This document shows, piece by piece, positions 7,701 to 14,429 of a stretch of 64,000 bases of DNA (position 1 is its first letter; every line of letters starts with the position of its first letter). The position numbers and the translations under genes were made by a program. The DNA comes from a virus, in IMG/VR virus record IMGVR_UViG_3300012928_003129, positions 1 to 64,000 of that record; one strand, 5' to 3'. The notes under the pieces were generated by a model. The model saw only the letters and a list, made by a program, of their open reading frames with translations, was not told where the DNA came from and did not search any database.

Positions 7701-8852
7701 GCTAAAGATGTAGGTGTTCCCGTAGAAGATAGAGCAGACCCTGAAACCAATATTCGAGGCGCACTGACTTATATATCTAAAAATGTACCGCGTTATTTCC
7801 AAGGTGATATGAAACAATATAAAACAAAAATTCAATGGAGTGATTTGAATGAAGAACAAAAAATAAAATTTGGACTTTATGGGTTTCAGCAAGGTGTTAG
7901 AGGAGTTATCACTGGCATATCATATAGAAAGCAAAGAATGCACAAAGGTTTAGTTGCTTTTGATGATCCTGAAGAATTTCTAAGTTATATGAAAAATTGG
8001 TATATCAAAAGGTATAAATACGATTATGTAACGAAAATTTTAGACTATGCTAATCGAAATGGGGGAAGTTTTCAAGTTTCTGGCAACTCAGTACGACCCG
8101 CAAAACAGGGAAGGGCAAATACTACAGCTTCCAAAACAAAATCAGCATCAATAGAAAGTCAAATTCAACAAATGAGTCAAGCAAACAATCTAGGCAGCTT
8201 TGCTGCTGCTTACGCAGAATTGTTAGATATGTCTTTTGGTTCGTCCAGGAGAAACCTTAGCAAAATAATATCTGCAGAAAGACAACTTAACAGTTCTGAT
8301 ATTTCAAAATTTGTTAAAGATAGGACAGAATATCTAAAAACTATACATCGCAAGAAATTTAGCGCATGGAAACAAGAATATGAAAATGACATTAAAAACC
8401 CAAAAAATAAGGATGAAGCTGATAAGAAAATTGCTTTTTATCACCGGCCTGTTTTTTACGTAACTGCTTTTACTAGGTCTACTAAAAAATTCTTCTCTAA
8501 CACACCTCAAATAAGTTTTGCGTTTGAACCAACAGTTAATAGAATCGCAGTGTCCTATGCAGCACGAGAAGTTTTTTATCGTCAAGATATTATGGGAAAT
8601 CAAGTTTTTGATAGATTCTTGAAAGAACTTGGACTTTTCAAGAGAGCTATCAGTGCAACGGTGGCAAAAATTGACCCTATCATAGAAGCCAATCCAAATA
8701 GACAAGATATATTGAATGATGTAAAAAGTTATATCACTAAGCTTGATAATATAGTTAGCACTGTTTCGTCTGGCCTACAAGATACTAGCACATCAGCAAG
8801 CAGAAAGGCTTATTTAGTTTCTATTTTAAACCTCGCTATGCTAACTACTTAA
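4701..8852 (+). CDS. Giant virion protein: SGNH hydrolase plus SLT transglycosylase
   Basis: This 1,383-residue protein has several modules. Residues 1-19 are the recurrent Lys/Glu helix ending 'ALNE'. A long hydrophobic hairpin lies near 317-352. Two tandem repeats ('EKTSDQIL', 'EKTSNQIL') lie near 590-620. An SGNH/GDSL-type hydrolase follows with 'VGDSN' (Ser748), 'HMGYND' and Asp908/His911 in a D-x-x-H block. A lytic transglycosylase (SLT) domain follows from about 953, with catalytic Glu977 in 'AYAESNF' and the 'GAVGLMQLM' block. The C-terminal 300 residues are helical and unrecognised. SLT enzymes cleave peptidoglycan; SGNH domains often deacetylate glycans. Together they suit local wall opening at injection. 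One protein with both activities and a membrane hairpin is unusual. Confidence 0.85.
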   Translation: MKKVDRKFLEEQVKKALNEKEKEEQNWFMKALAASGEAHSVSVKAQAEAAYKMGPMIWEILKSLPFGSPQSYVDLIKWAQDTGTYGIGSQKYYKKIIDLLGPLQDPDARAPWGQQMIRFVNTAPITKENASQINVVFKEDLQNDFIKLRNDTAKAIYLAIQGGKDVEKGIYEILRAKTYGYDPNISAEDDFFSSWSQIRDAYVGPEDGTLADIADDYNFTKTWTDGLWGAPLKFGFINLFKDPRRFMQNGMYKEYSEEFAKLRNMSQIQEAVEKFIMMHFNGLEGANFPQAYQRLIDKAELPRIAKAKAAFETYNESGLAALIGVADILVSVPTTVVFVVSMLGGVTIPVGLAAATGKRAAFSAVRKSVLKNTTKLKNTAQNVLKAEKWGMTIKSMASLKAQSGPLIMLFGQMGWDAIKSYINDIDDEFKKFVDLCEDQSVTAEQKAEFYDNNVKPAYEYIAQQHARLFTAAQFDKEIIVSKVAKPSYIRNLYINCKLYEIQKINENITKVNAEMMQLSAAIQKMSKGLEDFDANNAKVEQAINRADAILNSDTSMKIPDLIKTPVAVPNIDKPTASDKPKKTNNFGGDEKTSDQILKNMQTSFGSNEKTSNQILSDIENALGGAIKEQEETQVISVNLGYKDALEYAKGTEGFSPETTKANIDKIKKLVQSKGKQVKFTPVAALTDVPEGVDSNKFKEFAKEINSHMQTKKVSSITKTAPAAGDKPTTDKVDATQLTKDDIIIVGDSNAAALAYWGKHKGRSKWPEDYVKHPKYATGGTRIYVDSKTKEPLEPAIGAAKTGYILQRLKMWYKDKGENYRPRMAIVHMGYNDREQAPTEGFANIQKTVNFLSSKGASDIRVVLPKGDPSHKKNADVAEWMSTLSDRLENELTGAKLIPNNGRFGKKSDGYHFVNNLKIYNDAISGVTVAGSAKSKPATKAAVTNLSSGAKKYYPLIKREAEKLGYPVSVAMGVAYAESNFRPNLVSSAGAVGLMQLMKVTAKDVGVPVEDRADPETNIRGALTYISKNVPRYFQGDMKQYKTKIQWSDLNEEQKIKFGLYGFQQGVRGVITGISYRKQRMHKGLVAFDDPEEFLSYMKNWYIKRYKYDYVTKILDYANRNGGSFQVSGNSVRPAKQGRANTTASKTKSASIESQIQQMSQANNLGSFAAAYAELLDMSFGSSRRNLSKIISAERQLNSSDISKFVKDRTEYLKTIHRKKFSAWKQEYENDIKNPKNKDEADKKIAFYHRPVFYVTAFTRSTKKFFSNTPQISFAFEPTVNRIAVSYAAREVFYRQDIMGNQVFDRFLKELGLFKRAISATVAKIDPIIEANPNRQDILNDVKSYITKLDNIVSTVSSGLQDTSTSASRKAYLVSILNLAMLTT

Positions 8853-8853
8853 T
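8844..8853 (+). promoter_or_regulatory. ACTACTTAAT motif, candidate phage promoter
   Basis: A copy of the ACTAnTTAnn motif overlapping the stop codon of the preceding giant gene. The next ATG is at 8876, with no strong ribosome site between. Confidence 0.4.
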
Positions 8854-8875
8854 ATAATAATGGAATTATTTTAAT

Positions 8876-11800
8876 ATGCCTAATAAAAAAATTGAAAATT
8901 TATTAAACCAAAGAGATATAAAAGATTTAATAAATGAAAATATTATGTTGAGAGAATTTTCAATGTACGGCTGTGACGATCAACCCAGCAAAGTCCATGG
9001 ATACAATCCTTTTTCCAAAAAATGTATAGATATCACAAACTATCAGGGGCCCGATGCTCCCAAATCTATTCTAAGGCCAATAAAAAAGCCAGATAGAGAA
9101 GATCAAATTGCAAGTGTCACAGATAGTATTGGTGACTTCGCTGGATTTATATGGGACATTTATAAATCAGGAGTAGATTATAAAGAGATAGCAGATTGTG
9201 TATCAAATAATCCTGTTTTTTCTTTCTTGGGTTTGTTTTATGGAAGAGGAACAATAAAAATACTCCCAATGCTGGCTCAATCTTCTGGCAAGGCAATATA
9301 TTCTGCTTTCACAAAAACAGGAAAACTCCAAAATCAAATTGACACCTATGTAAGTGCTCGAAAAGGTACCTCGACAGGGTTGACAAATTTTCTTAAAAGA
9401 CTAGCAACTGGTGCGCTTTCGAGTGGTTACAAGGCAGGTAAATGGGGAACTGTTGCCGGTGTGATGGGTACGTACTTCATTTTAAACGCCGGAAGAAAAG
9501 AAAACCAAGGAGAAAATTACATGCCATGGGCCAATAAAGCATTGGACATCATGGAGAAAAATATATCTGGTGGGGATAGTAAGCAAAATTGGAAATGTTT
9601 TTTTGCAAGCGCGGTTACAGGCGTCGTCGCCGGAGTATTAATTAAAGGTGGGGCGCGAGGCCTTCTCAAGACCGCTAAAAATGTAAAATCTGGCCGTTGG
9701 AATGTTGCTGCAGACTTAATCAAATCTGCTCAAATGAGAAAATGGTTTGCCAATGCAATAAAAGACATAAAATCTGATCAATTGGTTATTTTTAAGGCCT
9801 TGCAGGAATCTGGTACGCTTCCTTCTAAAGTAAAGATTGTTGTTGACAATTCTTCTGGTCTTAATAGGTTAAAAGTTAAGGGTCTAGGCGATCAGCCGAT
9901 TAGAATACCATCTAGTGGCATGCCAGCAAGTTTGCAAAAATATGCTGTCAACGGTGAGTTGGTCTTAGATCCCAAATTATTAAAAGACGAACTGGTAACT
10001 GTTTCTGACGACATCAACAAAGCAGTACAGCAGTCATCAGGTGAAAGCTTAAGTTTACTCAGAAGTTCTAATTTTTATAAAAATGTAAAAGGCTTTAAAA
10101 AAGCAATGGAAAAATATGGAAACCTTCCAAGAGCACAGATTAGGTCTAAAGCGTTAAAAAATACTAGTGAAATTTTACAAGATTTATCTAAATCTCTAGA
10201 CTCGTCTTTACAGTCTGTTTCTCAATTACAAAAGAATGTACAAAAAGGAAAAGACCAAGTAAGAAAATTATTTGATGATATAGAGGGATTGGCAAATCAA
10301 AAGGGTTATGAAAAAATAGAGAAAGAAATTTTAGATTCTGCCACCAATATAAATGATGTTCAAAGAATAATTGATAGCGCGCTTCCGGGTATCGATAATG
10401 TTCCTACATCTTTCGTGGGCGGAGAAAGAGTCAATGTGAAAGAATTTGTTATAAACCACTTTAAAGAGACAAAAAAGTTGGATATAACAAAAAAAGGTAT
10501 CATTTCTGATATTGAGTTTGCAAGAAAGGCTATCTTAGACGATACCGGTGTTGTAAAATCGCTTTTTCCGGGCGGGAATGGTGCCGATGATTTGTCAGAC
10601 TGGCTAAGTAGTTCTGCCGGTGCGCCTTATAGAGACGTGTGGTCCAAACTTGACTCGAATGGAGATAGATTAGCAAAAATTGCAGCCACTATAGGCCCAA
10701 AAACGGCGACTGCGGTTAGATCACTATTTACTACCGCGGTGGTTCCAGTGGCGGCTTTCACACTTGGCGTTAACCTAGTATCTATGTTTTCAGCCAAAAA
10801 AATCGATGATAAAGAACAGCTAGATGAAATTGTTAGACTAATAGATGAGAAGCTAATTGAAACCAGTATTTCAAAGTACATGGATAAAGATGGAAATATT
10901 AAAGTTGAGACCCTTCTTTCAGATTTAATAAAAGCGCCTCTTGCAAACAAAGATTCTTTTATGTCTGATACAGTAAATTCACTAAAGCAGTTTAGAGATG
11001 CTCTAAAAACAAATAAAGAATATATTAAAGACATTAACAGCTTTACTAATGATGAAGAGACTTATTTAACAAAAGAATCTTTAAGAAGAAAAATAAAAGC
11101 AATTGTGAGAGGTACACTTTCCCCCAAAGGACAGAATACCGGACCTAAAAAAAATCAGACGTCGAACACGACTGGTCTTCTGTCTCAAATTCCGGAGGGG
11201 GATTTAAAGGCCAAATCACCTTTTAGCGTAAGTTTGGGTGCGCAAAATTTTCAAATTCAGTTTACTGATAAACATATCAGTATTGGAGAGAAAAAATTTC
11301 AGTTTTCTAAATTTGGTGTAGATGCTAACATAGAACAAGTAACAAAAAATAACAATAAAATAACAGCTAAACTTGTCGCAGGAATAATCGATGAGATTTT
11401 TGTATTTTCAGAATCAGACTTGCAATCACTTTTTCAGAAGGCTGTCTCTTTACAAACGGGTGAAAAAATATCAATTCAGGTTGGTGGCAAAACAGGAAAT
11501 ATTAAAAGAATTTCAGAAAATAGAGAGGTATTACAAATGAGCAAAAAAAATCTTAAACAACTGGTTTCAGAAGTTTTAAATGAAGCATACGGAAAATACC
11601 CGTACCATTCTAATGAACATACGGATGAAGAAGCAGACGAAGATTATATGGTAGAGTGGAATGCACTCGTAGATGAAGTGTGTGGAAATAAAAAGAAAAA
11701 TTTTGATGGTGACCCAAAAACTTTTGAAGACGCGGCAGTTGAAGTTGCAAAACTGTTCGTAAAAGACTCAGAACTTTTTAGAGAAGTATTAGAACTTGCT

Positions 11801-11887
11801 GGATCTAATAAATCTGTTGGTGTAGAAATAATGCAACAACTTAAAGCCGCTAAAGAAAAAAGTCTTGACAAAGAATTAAAAGTATAG
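8876..11887 (+). CDS. Large membrane-active virion-type protein, unknown
   Basis: I recognise no enzyme domain in this 1,003-residue protein. It has three hydrophobic stretches (about residues 190-206, 241-260 and 617-640), coiled-coil segments ('QSVSQLQKNVQKGKDQVRKL' region) and a beta-rich part near 780-880. It follows two wall-active proteins with similar architecture, so a role in an ejection or internal-virion complex is plausible. At residue 888 (ATG 11537) an in-frame start with its own ribosome site (AGAGAGG, 11522-11528) precedes 'SKKNLKQLVSEVLNE', the recurrent Lys/Glu module. The last 116 residues may therefore be made as a separate acidic protein or cleaved off. Confidence 0.68.
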   Translation: MPNKKIENLLNQRDIKDLINENIMLREFSMYGCDDQPSKVHGYNPFSKKCIDITNYQGPDAPKSILRPIKKPDREDQIASVTDSIGDFAGFIWDIYKSGVDYKEIADCVSNNPVFSFLGLFYGRGTIKILPMLAQSSGKAIYSAFTKTGKLQNQIDTYVSARKGTSTGLTNFLKRLATGALSSGYKAGKWGTVAGVMGTYFILNAGRKENQGENYMPWANKALDIMEKNISGGDSKQNWKCFFASAVTGVVAGVLIKGGARGLLKTAKNVKSGRWNVAADLIKSAQMRKWFANAIKDIKSDQLVIFKALQESGTLPSKVKIVVDNSSGLNRLKVKGLGDQPIRIPSSGMPASLQKYAVNGELVLDPKLLKDELVTVSDDINKAVQQSSGESLSLLRSSNFYKNVKGFKKAMEKYGNLPRAQIRSKALKNTSEILQDLSKSLDSSLQSVSQLQKNVQKGKDQVRKLFDDIEGLANQKGYEKIEKEILDSATNINDVQRIIDSALPGIDNVPTSFVGGERVNVKEFVINHFKETKKLDITKKGIISDIEFARKAILDDTGVVKSLFPGGNGADDLSDWLSSSAGAPYRDVWSKLDSNGDRLAKIAATIGPKTATAVRSLFTTAVVPVAAFTLGVNLVSMFSAKKIDDKEQLDEIVRLIDEKLIETSISKYMDKDGNIKVETLLSDLIKAPLANKDSFMSDTVNSLKQFRDALKTNKEYIKDINSFTNDEETYLTKESLRRKIKAIVRGTLSPKGQNTGPKKNQTSNTTGLLSQIPEGDLKAKSPFSVSLGAQNFQIQFTDKHISIGEKKFQFSKFGVDANIEQVTKNNNKITAKLVAGIIDEIFVFSESDLQSLFQKAVSLQTGEKISIQVGGKTGNIKRISENREVLQMSKKNLKQLVSEVLNEAYGKYPYHSNEHTDEEADEDYMVEWNALVDEVCGNKKKNFDGDPKTFEDAAVEVAKLFVKDSELFREVLELAGSNKSVGVEIMQQLKAAKEKSLDKELKV
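11537..11887 (+). CDS. Possible nested in-frame product with packaging-like N-terminus
   Basis: An in-frame ATG at 11537 has a good ribosome site (AGAGAGG, eight bases upstream) inside the 1,003-residue gene. The product would be 116 residues. It starts 'MSKKNLKQLVSEVLNE', matching the N-termini of other proteins in this window, and continues as an acidic, Asp/Glu-rich helical domain. Either two proteins are made from one reading frame, or this is the scar of a gene fusion that kept the old ribosome site. The start is visible; its use is inferred. Confidence 0.4.
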   Translation: MSKKNLKQLVSEVLNEAYGKYPYHSNEHTDEEADEDYMVEWNALVDEVCGNKKKNFDGDPKTFEDAAVEVAKLFVKDSELFREVLELAGSNKSVGVEIMQQLKAAKEKSLDKELKV

Positions 11888-11899
11888 TAAGGTATTTTA

Positions 11900-12385
11900 A
11901 TGGAACATATAGTCAAACAAAATTGGGTTACTGGTAGTGATCACGAGATTGACTTTTATGATTTATTAAAACTAACCAGGCAATACCTTCAGAAAGGTTC
12001 CAAAATATTTATTGGAACTGACTCTTTTATATCAAAATCTACAGTATGTTTTGCTTCTGCAGTCTGTCTTCATGGTGGTCAACTTGGGGGAAGGTATTTT
12101 TTTTATAAACAAAACTTGCCCAAAAATCAATTTTCCCATTTAGTGTCCAGAATAACAGAAGAAACCAGAAGATCTGTTGAGATTGCCTGTCTCTTTATGA
12201 ACGAATATAATATAGACCCTTCTAGTATTGAACTACACCTGGATGTTAGTCCATTTGGGGCGAATAACGGCACTTCACGCTACTCTGACATGCTAAAAGG
12301 GTATGTGCAGGGGTTTGGTGTGGAATATCGCTTAAAACCGGATGCTTGGGCTTCTCAAACAATAGCGGATAAACATTCAAAATGA
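11900..12385 (+). CDS. YkuK/DUF458-type RNase H-fold protein
   Basis: This 161-residue protein fits the DUF458 (B. subtilis YkuK) family, which has a ribonuclease H-like fold. The first acidic strand is 'KIFIGTDSF' (Asp41), a second is 'ELHLDVSP', and the C-terminus carries 'KPDAWASQTIADKHSK', supplying the further acidic and His residues expected at a two-metal site. The family is generally about 160-170 residues, so it is full length. The substrate is unknown; a nuclease role is inferred from fold. The stop overlaps the next ATG (12382). Confidence 0.75.
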   Translation: MEHIVKQNWVTGSDHEIDFYDLLKLTRQYLQKGSKIFIGTDSFISKSTVCFASAVCLHGGQLGGRYFFYKQNLPKNQFSHLVSRITEETRRSVEIACLFMNEYNIDPSSIELHLDVSPFGANNGTSRYSDMLKGYVQGFGVEYRLKPDAWASQTIADKHSK

Positions 12386-12717
12386 AATCAAGAGGTAATT
12401 TAGAAAATTCAAAAAGCTTTTTTCAGGAAGTTTATTCTGTATCTAATGATGATCTTGTTGATGTGTGGATAGAGAGTTTCCATCCCTTTGGAACTGTGCT
12501 TGTTCTCTTTGATGTCGGTAAACATTTTAAAACTCTTCAAGACTGTGGAATATTATGCTCTCAATTAAACGCATATGACAACAAAATTCTTACAATAGTC
12601 TTTCCAAGCGTAAAAGATGCTCTAAAAACGATGGACACGATAAAATCATCAGGGATTTCACCAATTATATACTTATATGACAACGGAAAATTAATTTTGG
12701 ACAACATAGAGCCTTAA
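12382..12717 (+). CDS. Unknown 111-residue protein
   Basis: I do not recognise this protein. It has alternating beta and helix segments ('GTVLVLFDVG', 'ILTIVFPSVKDALKTMDTI', 'SPIIYLYDNGKLI') that suggest a small alpha/beta fold. There are two cysteines, no membrane segment and no catalytic motif. It is coupled to the YkuK-like gene by a four-base overlap, so the two may be produced together. Confidence 0.6.
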   Translation: MKSRGNLENSKSFFQEVYSVSNDDLVDVWIESFHPFGTVLVLFDVGKHFKTLQDCGILCSQLNAYDNKILTIVFPSVKDALKTMDTIKSSGISPIIYLYDNGKLILDNIEP

Positions 12718-12719
12718 AA

Positions 12720-12729
12720 ACTATTTAGT
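12720..12729 (+). promoter_or_regulatory. ACTATTTAGT motif, candidate phage promoter
   Basis: A copy of the phage motif just after the preceding stop. A CCGGAG ribosome site (12736-12741) and the ATG at 12750 follow. Confidence 0.45.
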
Positions 12730-12749
12730 TGTGGTCCGGAGACCGGGAA

Positions 12750-13145
12750 ATGATAAGAGTAAGAATAGTGCCAAATGATATAAAGACTGTTGCGAAAGTT
12801 ATTTTAATTGACGATGACGATAAAGTGCTTTTCCTGAAAAGATCAGATTACATGGAAAAATTTGCAGGAGATTGGGACCTTCCTGGTGGACATCTAAAGC
12901 AAAATGAGAGTTTGTTTGATGGACTGTCTAGAGAAGTCAAGGAGGAGACAGGATTGATTGTCAAAAATCCAAAATTAGTAGAAATACAGGCAAACTTACA
13001 CTTTTTTTGTGCAAAATACAATGCTGATCCGATTAAAATAAGCCATGAGCACACGGAGTTCAAGTTTTTTGAAAAAAACGAGCTTAATGAAAAAGAAAAG
13101 TTTCAAAAAGTAGCCCTTAAGGCCCTGGAGATGAAAAATGATTAA
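12750..13145 (+). CDS. Nudix hydrolase
   Basis: This is a 131-residue Nudix protein. The Nudix box is complete: 'GGHLKQNE', seven residues, then 'REVKEETGL' (about residues 46-70), giving the metal-binding REx2EE. Such enzymes hydrolyse nucleoside diphosphates linked to another group (NTPs, NAD(H), capped RNA, sugar nucleotides); the substrate cannot be read here. The ATG at 12750 has GGAG eight bases upstream and is preferred over an in-frame TTG at 12729 that overlaps the promoter-like motif. It overlaps the next gene by eight bases. Nearby nucleotidyl- and ligase-type enzymes suggest nucleotide or RNA metabolism. Confidence 0.9.
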   Translation: MIRVRIVPNDIKTVAKVILIDDDDKVLFLKRSDYMEKFAGDWDLPGGHLKQNESLFDGLSREVKEETGLIVKNPKLVEIQANLHFFCAKYNADPIKISHEHTEFKFFEKNELNEKEKFQKVALKALEMKND

Positions 13146-13941
13146 ATTTTCTATCAAAAAGCAAGATTTCGATTTTAATACTGGTTTATTAAAGCCGAAA
13201 GACACACTTTACCCTAAAATATGGAAAAATAACAAAATCGATCCAATTGTAGCAAGAAAATTAATGAAAATCGCAGACGATGTTATCAGATCACTAGAAA
13301 TAGAAGAACATGTTGATGATATCATAATTACAGGCTCGATTGCTTCCTATAATTGGCATGAAATGTCAGATATTGACCTTCACATTATGTTGGACTTCGA
13401 TAAGATTGATAAAAACTTTGATTTGGTTAAAAAAATGCTAGATCAAACAAGAATTAACTGGAACAAGAAACATAATATTTTTATTCACGGAAAAGAGGTC
13501 GAATTATACTTTCAACACTATACAGAAACCCATGAAGCTAACGGTATATGGTCTCTAGAGATAGGGAAATGGTTGGCAAACCCAGTAAGACTTGATCCTG
13601 AAATAGATATTGTAACCACAGAGAAAAAAGCAGAAGCAATAGCGATGCAGATAGAGCACTTGTTTGATATGTTTCACCAGCAAAAATTTAAAGAAACATA
13701 TGAGTATGCAGATAAAGTAAAAGTCAAAATTGCAAGAATGAGACAGTTAGGATTATCGGATCAAGGTATTTATTCTCCAGAAAACCTTGCGTTTAAGATG
13801 TTGAGAAACGCCGGATACTTAGAAAAACTTTCTGCACTCAAAATTGAAGCGTATGACCGCATGATGTCTCTTAGCCTCAAGTCGAAGTCGATAGATGAAA
13901 ACAAGGTGTGGAGAAACTATTTAAATCAGGGGGATAAGTGA
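13138..13941 (+). CDS. Pol-beta-type nucleotidyltransferase
   Basis: This is a 267-residue protein with a minimal nucleotidyltransferase domain. The 'ITGSIASYNW' glycine-serine motif (Gly66-Ser67) is followed by 'SDIDLHI' carrying the metal-binding Asp78 and Asp80; a third acidic position may be in 'KEVELYF'. The remainder is helical. The fold transfers NMP to a protein, RNA or small molecule. Phages carry members of unknown target. It follows the Nudix gene in an overlapping pair. Toxin-antitoxin MNT is an alternative but there is no HEPN partner beside it. Confidence 0.78.
   Translation: MIKFSIKKQDFDFNTGLLKPKDTLYPKIWKNNKIDPIVARKLMKIADDVIRSLEIEEHVDDIIITGSIASYNWHEMSDIDLHIMLDFDKIDKNFDLVKKMLDQTRINWNKKHNIFIHGKEVELYFQHYTETHEANGIWSLEIGKWLANPVRLDPEIDIVTTEKKAEAIAMQIEHLFDMFHQQKFKETYEYADKVKVKIARMRQLGLSDQGIYSPENLAFKMLRNAGYLEKLSALKIEAYDRMMSLSLKSKSIDENKVWRNYLNQGDK
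13916..13925 (+). promoter_or_regulatory. ACTATTTAAA motif inside gene end
   Basis: A motif copy lying within the last codons of the nucleotidyltransferase gene, 16 bases before the ATG at 13942, with CAGGGGG between. Its coding location makes it less certain than the intergenic copies. Confidence 0.3.
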
Positions 13942-14211
13942 ATGGCTTCTCAAAGACGTGGAAAATATGTATTCAGAGTAACAAAAGTTAAAAAATATCT
14001 TCGTACTCTTTATTCAAATTCTGAAGATGTGATGGCAGAAATTAAAGACTATTTTCGAAACCAACAAGATGAAGATTATTTAGCTTTTGATGATCATCCA
14101 CTTTCTGATATAGAATCGTTAATGGATCCTGATAAGCCCGCACCGTGGGATCATCTTACAAACAATGAAGATGACGAAGATGTAGATATTGACATAAAGG
14201 AAGAAGAATGA
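13942..14211 (+). CDS. Small protein with acidic tail, unknown
   Basis: The 89-residue product has a basic N-terminal half ('RGKYVFRVTKVKKYLRTLYS') and a strongly acidic C-terminal half ending in runs of Asp/Glu. Such polarity is common in DNA-mimic or nucleic-acid-associated proteins but is not diagnostic. I do not recognise it. It has a GGGGG ribosome site and overlaps the next gene by four bases. Confidence 0.58.
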   Translation: MASQRRGKYVFRVTKVKKYLRTLYSNSEDVMAEIKDYFRNQQDEDYLAFDDHPLSDIESLMDPDKPAPWDHLTNNEDDEDVDIDIKEEE

Positions 14212-14390
14212 ATTTTTTAGATTGGATGAATATGAACATGATATTGGACATAGCTTTTCTTGTTTTTTCTGTAGCGATAGTTTGGAAATTCAGGAATTTG
14301 GAGAAAAAACTTTTGAAAACCCAAAAAGACTTAGAACTTACAATGAAAAACCCGCTAGCAGCTAAAAGATCGTTAAAAGTGAGAAGATAA
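14208..14390 (+). CDS. Small single-pass membrane protein
   Basis: A 60-residue protein with one membrane helix near residues 8-26 ('ILDIAFLVFSVAIVW') followed by a basic, coiled-coil-like tail ('NLEKKLLKTQKDLEL'). The topology resembles small phage membrane proteins such as i-spanins or holin accessory proteins, but no family is recognisable. It is coupled to the preceding gene by ATGA. Confidence 0.55.
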   Translation: MNFLDWMNMNMILDIAFLVFSVAIVWKFRNLEKKLLKTQKDLELTMKNPLAAKRSLKVRR

Positions 14391-14398
14391 TCTGGTAC

Positions 14399-14422
14399 CC
14401 TTACAGTGTAATCACTGAAAGG
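14399..14422 (+). promoter_or_regulatory. Hairpin overlapping the ribosome site of the PurA-like gene
   Basis: CCTT-A-CAGTG, loop TAAT, CACTG-A-AAGG forms a 5+4 bp stem with one A-A mismatch. The 3' arm contains the AAAGGA ribosome site of the gene starting at 14430, so folding would hide it. This suggests translational control, perhaps by a protein or a purine signal; the ligand is speculation. Confidence 0.45.
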
Positions 14423-14429
14423 ATACAAA

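Noticed and set aside
13138-13941. MNT antitoxin-toxin pair
   Set aside because: No HEPN-type partner lies beside the nucleotidyltransferase; the neighbours are a Nudix gene and a small unknown.
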